Positions 28,909 through 38,512 of a stretch of DNA of 64,000 nucleotides are shown here, in pieces. Positions within the stretch are counted from its first letter, which is position 1; every line of letters begins with the position of its first letter. This DNA is from Streptococcus mitis (GTDB lineage: Bacteria; Bacillota; Bacilli; Lactobacillales; Streptococcaceae). The stretch covers positions 1,432,501 through 1,496,500 of the forward strand of contig NZ_CP028415.1 in the NCBI RefSeq assembly GCF_000722765.2, read 5' to 3'. The translations under genes were made by a program, and so were the position numbers. The notes under the pieces are model-generated. The model saw only the letters and a program-made list of their open reading frames with translations, was not told where the DNA came from and did no database searches.

Positions 28909-30039
28909 TTAGTAAATTGTTCTTTCAGTTTCTACATCGAAGAAGTGTGCTTTGTTCAAGTCAAATCCAAGTTCAACTGTTGCACCTGTTTGCAAGTAGT
29001 CACGAGCATCCACTTTGGCAACAAATTCATCTTTACCAACTTGGCAGTATAGGTGAGATTCTGAACCAAGCAATTCTGATACTGAGATAGTAGCTTTGAC
29101 AACTGATTCTGGGAATGTTTCAAGGAAAGCAGGCTCTGCATTCACGTCTTCTGGACGAATACCGAAGATCAATTCTTTACCTTCGTAGCCTTTTTCACGA
29201 AGAACTTTCAATGCTCCTTCTGGAACTTTCAAACAGAAACCGTCAGAAACAATTTCGCTACCAACCAATTTCACGTTGATGAAGTTCATAGCTGGGCTTC
29301 CGATGAATCCTGCTACGAATTTGTTAACTGGATTTTTGTAAACTTCTTGAGGTGTACCGATTTGTTCAACACGTCCGATAGTACCTGTACCAGCAGGGTT
29401 CTTAGTTGCTGACATGATAACGATACGGTCTGCAAGTGTCATCGCTTCTGTTTGGTCGTGAGTTACGTAGATAGTTGTAGCTCCGATACGACGGTGGATT
29501 TTAGCGATTTCAGCACGCATAGATACACGAAGTTTTGCATCCAAGTTTGACAAAGGTTCGTCCATCAAGAATACTTTTGCATCACGGACGATGGCACGAC
29601 CCATGGCAACACGTTGACGTTGACCTCCTGAAAGGTCAGCTGGTTTACGATCCAAGAATTCTTTCAAACCAAGGATTGCTGCTGCTTCTTGCACACGTTT
29701 GTCGATGTCTTCCTTGCTGTATTTACGCAATTTCAAACCGAAAGCCATGTTGTCATAAACAGTCATGTGTGGGTAAAGAGCATAGTTTTGGAATACCATG
29801 GCGATATCACGGTCTTTTGGAGCTACGTCGTTGACAACCACGCCATCGATAGATGCAGTACCTTCTGTGATGTCTTCAAGACCAGCAATCATACGAAGAG
29901 TTGTTGATTTACCACATCCTGAAGGACCTACGAAAACGATAAACTCTTTGTCTTTGATGTCCAAGTTGAAGTCTTCAACTGAGTAGTGTTCGCTGTTTGG
30001 ATATTTTTTGTAAATATTTTTAAGATTTAATTCTACCAT
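28909..30039 (-). CDS. msmK: Carbohydrate ABC transporter ATPase MsmK/MalK type
   Basis: A 376-aa ATPase. Walker [10 protein letters not shown], signature LSGGQRQR, Walker [17 protein letters not shown] and the C-terminal TOBE/regulatory domain of the MalK/UgpC group are present. In pneumococcus and other streptococci the orphan MsmK serves several sugar ABC transporters (raffinose, maltodextrin, sialic acid). No permease or binding protein is adjacent here, consistent with that shared role. The promoter region carries a cre-like site. Confidence 0.93.
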   Translation of the reverse strand: MVELNLKNIYKKYPNSEHYSVEDFNLDIKDKEFIVFVGPSGCGKSTTLRMIAGLEDITEGTASIDGVVVNDVAPKDRDIAMVFQNYALYPHMTVYDNMAFGLKLRKYSKEDIDKRVQEAAAILGLKEFLDRKPADLSGGQRQRVAMGRAIVRDAKVFLMDEPLSNLDAKLRVSMRAEIAKIHRRIGATTIYVTHDQTEAMTLADRIVIMSATKNPAGTGTIGRVEQIGTPQEVYKNPVNKFVAGFIGSPAMNFINVKLVGSEIVSDGFCLKVPEGALKVLREKGYEGKELIFGIRPEDVNAEPAFLETFPESVVKATISVSELLGSESHLYCQVGKDEFVAKVDARDYLQTGATVELGFDLNKAHFFDVETERTIY

Positions 30040-30071
30040 GAGGTGAACTCCTTTTGTATTTTGATAGTTTT

Positions 30072-30093
30072 ATTATAAATGAAAACGCTTAAC
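30072..30093 (-). promoter_or_regulatory. -10 box and cre-like site upstream of msmK
   Basis: TATAAT (30072-30077) is preceded by GTTAAGCGTTTTCA, whose complement TGAAAACGCTTAAC (30080-30093) matches the CcpA consensus TGWAANCGNTNWCA except at the last two bases. Binding there would block polymerase, giving catabolite repression of msmK. No clear -35 was found. Confidence 0.5.
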
Positions 30094-30116
30094 TTTTCTA
30101 TGGCAAGGTGACCAAA

Positions 30117-30152
30117 AAATAAAAAAGTTCTGTGCAACTTGCACAAAACTTT
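30117..30152 (-). terminator. Terminator overlapping the end of the PucR-like gene
   Basis: Arms AAAGTTTTGTGCA and TGCACAGAACTTT (one G-T pair) are followed by T-rich sequence on the minus strand. The first arm starts within the stop codon of the upstream gene. Confidence 0.85.
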
Positions 30153-31020
30153 AGAGAATATCTGGTAAAATCAACTGATAACACAAGGTCAGATCAGTCA
30201 ATTCCTTCAACTGAAGCCCTGTCAATTCTTCCCATTTATCAATCTTGTATTGGAGAGAATTGCGGTGCAGATAGAGTTGCTGGGCTGTTTTTGTTAGGAC
30301 AGCACTATTTTCCCAAAGAGAGAGAATGATTTCCTGAATCTGGTCCTGATCCAAGATCATCTGGTGCAAGCATTCCTTGATTGCCTTCAAGTTCACGAGT
30401 CTTTCTCCCATACTCCAAAGATAGAGCTGAGAAAAAGTATGAACGCCTTGGTGACCCTGACGCCACCAAGTCTTAAACAAATCCCGCTCTGCTTTAATCA
30501 AGTCTGATAAGCCATGATGTCCTGTCTGAGACCAAACCTGGCCCAACATGATTGACAGACGCAGTCCAAAGTCATACTCAACCGCTTCAATCGTATCACT
30601 TAAAATAGCTCGTACAGAGGTGTACTTATCTTGTTGTAGCACGAAAACATAGTCCTGAGCTCCGACCTGAAGCATCGCCTGACAGCTCGGAAAAAGAGTC
30701 CGCATCATATCTAGCCAAGAAGCTAGATTTTCCTGCTGAAAATAGGAAAGATGGCAATAAACCAACTGAATCTTTTTAAAAGTTTTTGGTGCCTGTCCCT
30801 TGCCCTCAATCAGATAGGAATACCAAGGATTGAGCGAACGAGCCTGCTCCTGCTGGGTCAAAAGGGAAACCAACTGCTTTTCACGCTCACTGAGCCCATC
30901 TTCTTCCAGCAAAATCCACTGCTGAGAAGCTAAAGGGAGGGTGAGATAGCCCTCTTTCTCTACTGGTTGGTCTGAAATCTGAGCCTCAGGAAACCAGTCT
31001 TGTAGTTCTTTTGCCATCAT
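30151..31020 (-). CDS. PucR/CdaR-like transcriptional regulator
   Basis: A 289-aa protein. The C-terminal about 50 residues (SAVLTKTAQQLYLHRNSLQYKI...) form the PucR-type helix-turn-helix (HTH_30). The middle resembles the GGDEF-like CdaR region and the N-terminus is not recognised. Regulators of this type sense small metabolites and often control sugar-acid or purine genes; the target here is unknown. It follows mrnC by 3 bp, with msmK next on the same strand but beyond a terminator. Confidence 0.75.
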   Translation of the reverse strand: MMAKELQDWFPEAQISDQPVEKEGYLTLPLASQQWILLEEDGLSEREKQLVSLLTQQEQARSLNPWYSYLIEGKGQAPKTFKKIQLVYCHLSYFQQENLASWLDMMRTLFPSCQAMLQVGAQDYVFVLQQDKYTSVRAILSDTIEAVEYDFGLRLSIMLGQVWSQTGHHGLSDLIKAERDLFKTWWRQGHQGVHTFSQLYLWSMGERLVNLKAIKECLHQMILDQDQIQEIILSLWENSAVLTKTAQQLYLHRNSLQYKIDKWEELTGLQLKELTDLTLCYQLILPDIL

Positions 31021-31023
31021 GTC

Positions 31024-31410
31024 CTAGCCCTCCACTTTTTGGACGCACCACGAAATCAAGCTCTCAAGACGTTCCAGATTTTCAGTCATATGGAGATAGC
31101 CCATGACTGCTTCAAAACCTGTGGACATACGGTAAGTCACCACATCAGCATTTTTTGCCTTGGTGTGACTATTGGTATTGCGGCCACGTTTGTAGATTTC
31201 TTCTTCTTTTTCCGTCAGGACTTGCTCCTCTAACATAAGGGAAATCAGGCTAGCCTGAGCTTTGGCCGACACATACTTGGTCGCCTCTTGATGGAGTTTA
31301 TTGGGTTTGGTCATGCCTTTGAGGATGAGGTGACGACGAATATACATAGAATACACCGCGTCCCCCTCAAAAGCTAGCGCAATCCCGTTAATGAGATTGA
31401 CATCAATCAC
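31024..31410 (-). CDS. mrnC: Mini-ribonuclease 3
   Basis: A 128-aa RNase III-fold protein without the dsRNA-binding domain. NGIALAFEGDAVYSMYIRRH is the catalytic signature with Glu/Asp, and KNADVVTYRMSTGFEAVMGYLH supplies the second acidic motif. Mini-III matures 23S rRNA ends in Firmicutes. Its start overlaps the end of cysS by 8 nt, the usual cysS-mrnC arrangement. Confidence 0.93.
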   Translation of the reverse strand: MIDVNLINGIALAFEGDAVYSMYIRRHLILKGMTKPNKLHQEATKYVSAKAQASLISLMLEEQVLTEKEEEIYKRGRNTNSHTKAKNADVVTYRMSTGFEAVMGYLHMTENLERLESLISWCVQKVEG

Positions 31411-32746
31411 GTGTCCACCTCACTCCATCTTTGGTGTCAAGGAGTTTAATCCCTTGAGCAGCTAATTGGTCACGGATCTGGTCCGCTGTCGCAAAGTCAC
31501 GATTGGCACGCGCTTCTTGGCGTTTTTGAATCAAGTCTTCAATCTCTGCATCCAAAACTTCCTCAACAAAGACAATTCCAAAGACCTCTAACATAGCCGC
31601 AAGAGCTTTCTTAACCACTGCATCATAGTTGCCTGAATTGATCCATTTTGCCATTTCAAAGACTACTGTAATACCGTTGGCAGAGTTGAAATCCTCATCC
31701 ATAGCAGCTACAAACTTATCTTTAAAGGCCTGTAACTCTTGAGCATCTACAGTTCCAGTAAACGGTTGCTCGTAAGTATTCTTCAGATACTTAAGATTAG
31801 TCTCTGCATCGCGCACCGCTTTTTCCGTAAAGTTGATTGGCTTGCGATAATGTTGAGTAGCAAAGAAGAATCGAAGTACCTGTCCGTCAAGAGTTTTAAG
31901 GGCATCGTGCACTGTGATAAAGTTACCCAAGGACTTGGACATCTTGACATTATCGATATTGACAAAGCCATTATGCATCCAGTAGTTAGCAAAGGTCTTG
32001 TCTGTTTTGGCTTCTGACTGGGCAATTTCGTTGGTATGATGCGGAAACTCAAGGTCAGCTCCACCACCGTGGATATCAATGGTATCACCTAAAATCTCTG
32101 TAGACATGACTGAACACTCGATATGCCAGCCCGGACGACCAGTTCCCCAAGGACTGTCCCAAGAAATCTCGCCTGGTTTGGCAGCTTTCCAGAGGGCAAA
32201 GTCCACAGGATTTTCCTTACGAGCCGTTTCCTCATCGGTACGACCTGAAGCACCCAGTTCCAAATCTTCCAAGGTTTTATTAGCCAACTTAGCATAGTTG
32301 TGTGATTTTTCCACACGGAAATAAACATCCCCTTGACTCTCATAAGCAAAGCCTTTTTCAATCAAATCTTCCACAAAGCGGATAATGTCAGCCATAAACT
32401 CCACCACACGCGGATGGCGAGTCGCAGGTTTGACGCCCAAGGCCATCACATCCTCACGAAAGGCAGCGATGTACTTGTCCGCAACCTCCTGAGGAGTAAT
32501 CCCTTCTTCCTTGGCACGGTTGATAATCTTATCATCTACATCCGTAAAATTGGAAATATAGGCAACCTCGTAACCACGGTATTCGAAGTAACGTCGAATA
32601 GTATCAAAAGCTACCGTCGAACGGGCATTTCCCACGTGGATATAGTTATACACGGTTGGCCCACAAACATACATCTTGACCTTGCTGTCCTCAATCGGGA
32701 CAAATTCTCGCAAATCACGAGACATGGTATCGTAAATTTTAATCAT
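31403..32746 (-). CDS. cysS: Cysteinyl-tRNA synthetase
   Basis: A 447-aa class I synthetase. HIGH-like motif YIHVGNARS, zinc ligands in VCGPT, GWHIECS and the His pair of EFPHHTNE, and KMSKSLGNF as the KMSKS loop. It charges tRNA-Cys. It stands downstream of cysE and a GNAT gene and upstream of mrnC, linking cysteine synthesis with its use. The SD before the ATG is weak, so translation may be modest or coupled. Confidence 0.97.
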   Translation of the reverse strand: MIKIYDTMSRDLREFVPIEDSKVKMYVCGPTVYNYIHVGNARSTVAFDTIRRYFEYRGYEVAYISNFTDVDDKIINRAKEEGITPQEVADKYIAAFREDVMALGVKPATRHPRVVEFMADIIRFVEDLIEKGFAYESQGDVYFRVEKSHNYAKLANKTLEDLELGASGRTDEETARKENPVDFALWKAAKPGEISWDSPWGTGRPGWHIECSVMSTEILGDTIDIHGGGADLEFPHHTNEIAQSEAKTDKTFANYWMHNGFVNIDNVKMSKSLGNFITVHDALKTLDGQVLRFFFATQHYRKPINFTEKAVRDAETNLKYLKNTYEQPFTGTVDAQELQAFKDKFVAAMDEDFNSANGITVVFEMAKWINSGNYDAVVKKALAAMLEVFGIVFVEEVLDAEIEDLIQKRQEARANRDFATADQIRDQLAAQGIKLLDTKDGVRWTRD

Positions 32747-32827
32747 AAATCATAATCAGGAAAACTAAAATCCAAGAACAGTTAGTTTCATCACTAAGAG
32801 TTCAATTGAATTTTAATCCGAATATCT

Positions 32828-33712
32828 CTACACTTCGGAATCCCTTGCTCCTTTCTCATTTAGATAAACCACTTGAGTCTGTTTGACAAAGCCAATTTTT
32901 TCATACAAGCGCTTGGCACCTACATTGCTATCTTCTACTGCAATCTGAAATTCCTTTTCATTTTGCTCAATCAGTTGGTTGACAAGGGATTTTGCTAAGT
33001 AGCTTCCATAGCCTTTCCCACGTTCAGGTTCCGATATTGCTAAACCGTAGAAGTAATTCGTATCGCTCGATAAATCAACCGTGCAAGTTCCAATAACCTG
33101 ACCATCTTTTAATAAAATATATAGGCGACTTTCTGGATCCTTCAGAGCTTCAGCGACATATCTATCCACAATTTCTCTAGATTCATGTTCCTCTGAGAAT
33201 GCCTGAAATTTTAATTGGCCAATTTGATCCTGATACGAACTATCTGCTAACAAAGCTTCAAGATTAGAAAGTTTTGCTAACGGATAAGGGCTTCTATCCT
33301 TACCTAACCAGGTTTCTGTCTCTTCATCCTCAACCAGTCCCAAATTGCTGACTAAATCAGGATGGCGGTCTAGAAAAACACGCTCTGTCTGAAAAGTAAC
33401 TGAACGAATAGGAAAAGAAGCTGTTTCTCTCTCAAAACTAGTAAACAATGCACGCGCAATTCCCTGACGGCGATGATTTGGATGAACCAGTATCGTCACT
33501 TCCACATCTTGGTCATCAGCATAGACAGTTAATAAACCAACAAGTTCGCCTTTTTCATAATAAAGGAAAAAGGCGGGCATGTTTGGGTCAAAATTAAGCA
33601 TGTTAGAGAGATAGGGATCACGGTAGGTACCGTCATAGTTTTGGCAACAGTTAATTAGTTTTTTCGCCTCAAATAACTCCTCTTGGCTTAACTTGTTTCT
33701 TGCTTGAATCAT
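32828..33712 (-). CDS. Tandem GNAT-domain acetyltransferase
   Basis: A 294-aa protein with two GNAT folds. The acetyl-CoA loop is HPNHRRQGIARAL in the N-terminal half and SEPERGKGYGSYLA in the C-terminal half. The first copy keeps the classic R/QxxGxG/A pattern. The acceptor substrate is unknown. It lies 11 bp after cysE, with SD GAGG. Confidence 0.85.
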   Translation of the reverse strand: MIQARNKLSQEELFEAKKLINCCQNYDGTYRDPYLSNMLNFDPNMPAFFLYYEKGELVGLLTVYADDQDVEVTILVHPNHRRQGIARALFTSFERETASFPIRSVTFQTERVFLDRHPDLVSNLGLVEDEETETWLGKDRSPYPLAKLSNLEALLADSSYQDQIGQLKFQAFSEEHESREIVDRYVAEALKDPESRLYILLKDGQVIGTCTVDLSSDTNYFYGLAISEPERGKGYGSYLAKSLVNQLIEQNEKEFQIAVEDSNVGAKRLYEKIGFVKQTQVVYLNEKGARDSEV

Positions 33713-33723
33713 ATAGGTATCCT

Positions 33724-34341
33724 CTACAAACCAGAAGATCTGTGACTGGCTTCTTTAGCCTGCTCGAGTTTATTGACATAATACTCTCGTTTTTCTTCGA
33801 CTTCGTGAATGACCGGCTCATCTTTCTTACCATGAACTCGGACAATCTTGGCCGGAATACCGACAACCGTCACATCACTAGGTACATCTGCCACGACAAC
33901 TGCTGCTGCTCCAACCTTGGCATTTTCACCGATTTCCACAGGTCCGATAACTTGGGCATGGGCTGATATGAGAGCTCCCTTACGAACCGTCGGATGTCGT
34001 TTGCCAACATCCTTACCAGTTCCACCAAGAGTCACTCCATGATAAAGGAGAACGCCTTTTTCAACGATCGCTGTTTCCCCAATCACCAGACCAGAACCAT
34101 GGTCGATAAAGACACCTGAATCAATCTGGGCACCTGGATGAATCTCAATCTGAGTCCAAAAGCGCCAAAACTGACTATTCATACGAGCCAAGAGTTTGAA
34201 GCCATGCTTCCATAGAAAATGCGAGAGACGGTGGGCCGCCAAGGCCTTGACACCTGGATAAGTCAGCAAAACCTCCAAAGTGGTGCGGGCCGCTGGATCA
34301 TTTTCTTTTACGATATCAATGGTTTCGCGCCACCATCCCAT
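33724..34341 (-). CDS. cysE: Serine O-acetyltransferase
   Basis: A 205-aa hexapeptide-repeat acetyltransferase. The left-handed beta-helix repeats (IHPGAQIDSGVFIDHGSGLVIGET...) and the catalytic His of DHGSG and HGVTLGGTGKD are present. It makes O-acetylserine for cysteine synthesis. It starts 15 bp after pnp and is probably co-transcribed with it, followed by GNAT and cysS. Confidence 0.95.
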   Translation of the reverse strand: MGWWRETIDIVKENDPAARTTLEVLLTYPGVKALAAHRLSHFLWKHGFKLLARMNSQFWRFWTQIEIHPGAQIDSGVFIDHGSGLVIGETAIVEKGVLLYHGVTLGGTGKDVGKRHPTVRKGALISAHAQVIGPVEIGENAKVGAAAVVVADVPSDVTVVGIPAKIVRVHGKKDEPVIHEVEEKREYYVNKLEQAKEASHRSSGL

Positions 34342-34356
34342 ACATTTCTCCTTTTC

Positions 34357-36570
34357 TTATTCTGAATCTTTTGGTGTTTCTGTAAATTCTTTCTTAGGTT
34401 TGTGGTCCTTGTGATGACGTGGACGGTGAGGACGCTCAGACTTTTCACCTTTTTCATCATGCTCAGGTTTTGGAGGACGAGGAAGAAGAGCCTTCATAGA
34501 AGCATCAACACGGCCTTTTTCATCAATCTTGATAACCTTAACATCGACTTCATCACCGATTTCTACCAAGTCTTCTACACGATTAGTGCGAGTCCAAGCC
34601 ATTTCCGAAATGTGAACGAGGGCATCCGTCTTGTCAAAGAGGTTGACAAAGGCACCAAATTTCTCGATACGAACAACCTTAGCATGGTAAACTTCATCCA
34701 CTTTAGCTTCACGAACCAAGCCAGCAATGATTTCTTTGGCACGGTTAATAGCATCTTGGTCGCTAGAATAGATAGACACATTTCCTTCTTCGTCGATATC
34801 AATTTTAACGCCTGTTTCAGCGATAATCTTGTCGATGGTTTCTCCACCCTTACCGATGACAATCTTAATCTTGTCCACATCAATCTTGATGGTATCAATT
34901 TTCGGAGCAGTTGGAGCCAATTCTGGACGAACTTCTGGAATGGTTGCTTCAATCACATCAAGGATTTCAAAACGCGCTTTCTTGGCTTGGGCAAGAGCTT
35001 CCGTCAAGATTTCTGCAGTGATTCCTTGAATCTTGATATCCATTTGAAGGGCTGTAATCCCGTCACGAGTACCTGCAACCTTAAAGTCCATATCTCCAAA
35101 GTGGTCTTCCAAACCTTGGATATCTGTCAAGACTGTATAGTTGTTTCCATCTGAGATGAGACCCATGGCAATCCCTGCTACTGGGGCCTTGATTGGCACC
35201 CCACCAGCCATAAGGGCAAGAGTTCCAGCACAGATAGAAGCCTGAGATGAAGAACCATTTGATTCCAAGACCTCAGCTACCAAGCGGATAGCATATGGGA
35301 ATTCTTCCAAACTTGGCAAGACTTGAGCAAGGGCACGCTCACCCAGAGCACCGTGACCAATCTCACGACGACCTGGCGCACCGTAACGGCCAGTTTCCCC
35401 TACAGAGTATTGTGGGAAGTTATAGTGGTGCATAAAGCGTTTCTTGTACTCTGGATCCAAACCATCAATGATTTGAGTTTCTCCCATTGGAGCCAAGGTC
35501 AAGACTGAAAGGGCTTGAGTTTGTCCACGAGTGAAGAGACCTGAACCGTGCACACGAGGAAGGAAGTCAACAACCGCATCCAAAGGACGGATTTCATCGA
35601 CCTTACGACCATCAGGACGAACCTTATCTTCTGTAATCAAACGGCGCACTTCAGCGTGTTCCATTTGTTCCAAGATTTCAGCCACATCACGCATGATACG
35701 GTCAAATTCTTCGTGGTCCTCATATTTTTCTTGGTAAACAGCAGTTACTTGATCCTTAACTGCTTGAGTTGCCGCTTCACGAGCCAATTTTTCTTCTACT
35801 TGAACCGCTTTTTGGAGGTCACTGTTGTAGGCTGCAATGATTTCAGCTTGCAAGTCAGCATCCACATGAAGCAATTCTACTTCTGCTTTTTCTTTACCAA
35901 CAGCAGCAACGATTTCTTCTTGGAAGGCAATCAATTCTTTGACTGCTTCATGCCCTTTAAGAAGGGCTTCCAACATGATTTCTTCTGACAATTCTTTGGC
36001 ACCAGACTCTACCATGTTGATAGCGTACTTGGTACCTGCTACTGTCAATTCAAGAAGCGATTGCTCTGCTTGTTCTTGACTTGGGTTGATGATGATTTGA
36101 CCATCTACATAGCCCACTTGTACCCCAGCAATTGGTCCGTCAAATGGAATATCTGAGATAGAAAGCGCCAAGGATGAACCAAACATAGCAGCCATTGGTG
36201 CAGAAGCATTTTCATCGTAAGAAAGGACAGTGTTAATCACTTGCACTTCGTTACGGAAACCTTCCGCAAACATTGGACGGATTGGACGGTCAATCAAACG
36301 CGCTGTCAAGGTTGCATCTGTTGAAGGACGTCCTTCACGTTTCATAAAGCCACCAGGAAACTTCCCAGCTGCATACATTTTTTCTTCATAGTTGACTTGA
36401 AGAGGGAAGAAATCCCCAGTTGCCATCTTCTTAGACATCACGGCAGCAGTCAAGACAGTTGACTCACCGTAACGCACGACAACAGAGCCATTTGCTTGCT
36501 TAGCAACCTGACCAGTCTCTACAATTAACTCACGACCCGCAAAAGTCGTTTGAAACACTTGTTTTGTCAT
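34357..36570 (-). CDS. pnp: Polyribonucleotide nucleotidyltransferase
   Basis: A 737-aa PNPase. The ATG at 36570 follows AAAGGGG; the open frame reaching 36684 runs through the promoter and intergenic repeats and is rejected. Two RNase PH cores ([45 protein letters not shown] split over about 400-470), a KH domain ([14 protein letters not shown]), an S1 domain ([15 protein letters not shown]) and a basic His/Lys-rich tail. It degrades RNA from 3' ends. Upstream lie tandem repeat arrays. Confidence 0.96.
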   Translation of the reverse strand: MTKQVFQTTFAGRELIVETGQVAKQANGSVVVRYGESTVLTAAVMSKKMATGDFFPLQVNYEEKMYAAGKFPGGFMKREGRPSTDATLTARLIDRPIRPMFAEGFRNEVQVINTVLSYDENASAPMAAMFGSSLALSISDIPFDGPIAGVQVGYVDGQIIINPSQEQAEQSLLELTVAGTKYAINMVESGAKELSEEIMLEALLKGHEAVKELIAFQEEIVAAVGKEKAEVELLHVDADLQAEIIAAYNSDLQKAVQVEEKLAREAATQAVKDQVTAVYQEKYEDHEEFDRIMRDVAEILEQMEHAEVRRLITEDKVRPDGRKVDEIRPLDAVVDFLPRVHGSGLFTRGQTQALSVLTLAPMGETQIIDGLDPEYKKRFMHHYNFPQYSVGETGRYGAPGRREIGHGALGERALAQVLPSLEEFPYAIRLVAEVLESNGSSSQASICAGTLALMAGGVPIKAPVAGIAMGLISDGNNYTVLTDIQGLEDHFGDMDFKVAGTRDGITALQMDIKIQGITAEILTEALAQAKKARFEILDVIEATIPEVRPELAPTAPKIDTIKIDVDKIKIVIGKGGETIDKIIAETGVKIDIDEEGNVSIYSSDQDAINRAKEIIAGLVREAKVDEVYHAKVVRIEKFGAFVNLFDKTDALVHISEMAWTRTNRVEDLVEIGDEVDVKVIKIDEKGRVDASMKALLPRPPKPEHDEKGEKSERPHRPRHHKDHKPKKEFTETPKDSE

Positions 36571-36594
36571 TTTAATCCCCTTTGGATTGATGAA

Positions 36595-36621
36595 ATTATA
36601 CGCCTTGCCTACAAAGATCAA
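36595..36621 (-). promoter_or_regulatory. Candidate pnp promoter
   Basis: TATAAT (36595-36600) and TTGATC (36616-36621) are separated by 15 bp, shorter than optimal. The -35 lies in the repeated GTATCTTGA of the 112-bp units, so the repeats may supply the promoter. Confidence 0.45.
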
Positions 36622-36850
36622 GATACTAAGGACGTTAAAAGCAAAGTAAAAATAGGAAACTGACGAAGTCTTCGATGAAGACAAGACAGTTTATCTTTTT
36701 TACACAGCTTTTCGGCCGGGTTCAATTACTCAAGATACCAAGCCGTTAAGCAACTCAAAGGAAAATAGGAAATCGAACGACGGAGCGATTGCTCCTAAGG
36801 AGATTTATCTTTTTCCACAGAGTTGTAGGCGTGTTCAATTCTCAAGATAC
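36618..36850. repeat. 112-bp intergenic tandem repeat (two units plus start of a third)
   Basis: TCAAGATAC recurs at 36618, 36730 and 36842, exactly 112 bp apart. Units share TCAAGATACxAAGxCGTTAA, AAAATAGGAAA, TTTATCTTTTT-CACAG and GTTCAATT. The middle of each unit differs in sequence but keeps a hairpin (GAAGTC...GACTTC-like in unit 1, GGAGCGATTGCTCC in unit 2). No coding frame is apparent. Confidence 0.8.
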
Positions 36851-36853
36851 AAA

Positions 36854-37390
36854 TCATTAGAAAGGTTTGATGCTAAAGCATCTAAGCCTTTCACGCTATT
36901 CGCTATCGGGCGATTAGCTAAATGCTTTACTAACTCTCTCGTCAAATAACATCGATTTGACTCACTCGTGTCGCTCTTTCTTAACGTTAGTCATTAGAAA
37001 GGTTTGATGCTAAAGCATCTAAACCTTTCACGCTATTCGCTATCAGGCGATTAGCTAAATACTTTACTAACTCCCTCGTCAAATAACATCGATTTGACTC
37101 ACTCGTGTCGCTCTTTCTTAACGTTAGTCATTAGAAAGGTTTGATGCTAAAGCATCTAAGCCTTTCACGATATTCGCTATCGGGCAATTAGCTAAATGCT
37201 TTACTAACTCCCTCGTCAAATAACATCGATTTGACTCACTCGTGTCGCTCTTTCTTAACGTTAGTCATTAGAAAGGTTTGATGCTAAAGCATCTAAACCT
37301 TTCATGCTAATCGCTACCATGCGATTAGCTAAATGCTTTACTAACTCCCTCATCAAATAATATAGGTTTGACTCGCTCGTGTCACTAAAC
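36854..37390. repeat. 137-bp intergenic tandem repeat, four units
   Basis: TCATTAGAAAGGTTTGATGC recurs at 36854, 36991, 37128 and 37265, exactly 137 bp apart; the fourth unit diverges toward its end. Each unit holds two hairpins. One is formed by AAAGGTTTGATGC and GCATCTAAACCTTT (one bulge). The other is GCTAtTCGC with GCGATTAGC, which becomes a perfect GCTAATCGC/GCGATTAGC in unit 4. Units lie between metF and pnp; no protein is encoded. Confidence 0.9.
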
Positions 37391-37496
37391 CTTGCAGTTT
37401 GAATGCATTGTATTATTTAATACCCTCATCTTTGTATCAAGTACGTACAGAGTTTATTTTATCATATTTTTCTTAAAAAGTGCGGTCTTTACCATT

Positions 37497-37533
37497 AAAA
37501 AGGAACCATTCCCCTCAGCTGAGAAGAATGGTT
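37497..37533 (-). terminator. Terminator of metE-metF
   Basis: AACCATTC and GAATGGTT arms, with an internal CAGCTG, are followed by CCTTTTT on the minus strand, 10 bp after the metF stop. Confidence 0.85.
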
Positions 37534-37542
37534 TGCTTTTTA

Positions 37543-38409
37543 TTATCCTAGAGACTGATGATTAAACAAGGCATGAGTTGCTTGGTGGATGTATTTTGCT
37601 GTTTCCGCATTGTTCATGGTATAGAGATGAACACCAGCCACATCCTGAGTTACCAAGTCCACGATTTGGTCCACTGCATAGGCAAGTCCTGCTGCTCTGA
37701 GCGACTCAGGGTCATGCTCATACTTGTCTAAAATAGCTTTAAATTTGCGTGGAAGATGGATATTCTCACAAGTCTTCAAGAGACGGAGAGCCTGATTTCG
37801 ATTCAGGATTGGCATAATCCCTGCATGAATGGGTACATCAATCCCAGCCAAGATGCACTTGTCTTGGAAATCATAGAAGCGCTCATTGTCAAAGAAAAGC
37901 TGGGTTACAAGGCTCGAACAGCCTGCATCTACTTTCTTCTTAAGATTTTGAATATCTGAAATCTGATTTGGCGAATCTGGATGCCCTTCTGGATAGCAAG
38001 CACCAACAATATCAAAGTGAGGGGCTTGTTCCTTGATGAACTCAATCAAGTCCGTTGCGTAGCGGAAATCCTTTTGAGGTTCCACGTCTGGGATAATATC
38101 CCCACGAAGAGCCAAGATTTTCTGAACCCCAACCTTGTCCAAGTCAGCAATGGTTTCAGCAACCTTGTCCTTAGTCAAATAGATGGCTGGTAAGTGAGCA
38201 ATAGTCGGAATCGCCAAGTCATTTTGGATAAAGTCAGCCAAACGAACCGTCGTTTCCTTGATATTAAATTTATTATTGCTGGCAGTCACACTAATAAAGT
38301 GGGGAGCCAACTCCTGCATATCTTGAAGAGCAGAAATAATGTTATCATTACCCACAGCTGGGTTGGGAGGGAACACTTCAAATGAGAGTGACGGTGTTTG
38401 GCGTGACAT
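37543..38409 (-). CDS. metF: Methylenetetrahydrofolate reductase
   Basis: A 288-aa TIM-barrel flavoprotein. SLSFEVFPP (catalytic Glu), LALRGDIIPD, GACYPEGHPD and QLFFDNERFYDF are family hallmarks. It makes 5-methyltetrahydrofolate, the methyl donor for MetE. It follows metE by 103 bp on the same strand with no terminator between, so it is likely co-transcribed from the MET-box-controlled promoter. Confidence 0.95.
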   Translation of the reverse strand: MSRQTPSLSFEVFPPNPAVGNDNIISALQDMQELAPHFISVTASNNKFNIKETTVRLADFIQNDLAIPTIAHLPAIYLTKDKVAETIADLDKVGVQKILALRGDIIPDVEPQKDFRYATDLIEFIKEQAPHFDIVGACYPEGHPDSPNQISDIQNLKKKVDAGCSSLVTQLFFDNERFYDFQDKCILAGIDVPIHAGIMPILNRNQALRLLKTCENIHLPRKFKAILDKYEHDPESLRAAGLAYAVDQIVDLVTQDVAGVHLYTMNNAETAKYIHQATHALFNHQSLG

Positions 38410-38512
38410 AGTCCTTATCCTTTTCTAGTTGATTTTTTTCGTTAGCTGGATTCCTAGAATCCAAGTGAAACAGACAGATTGACCAAACAGTGCTTCTAGA
38501 GAAATCCTTATC

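Noticed and set aside
36854..37390. CRISPR array (regular tandem repeats)
   Set aside because: The 137-bp units are repeated throughout their length with no unique spacers, and no cas genes are near.
37478..37486. AAGTGCGGT, identical to the Haemophilus DNA-uptake core
   Set aside because: A single 9-mer match is expected by chance about every second window of this size on two strands, and streptococci do not use this signal. The nearby copy at 41051 differs in the last base.
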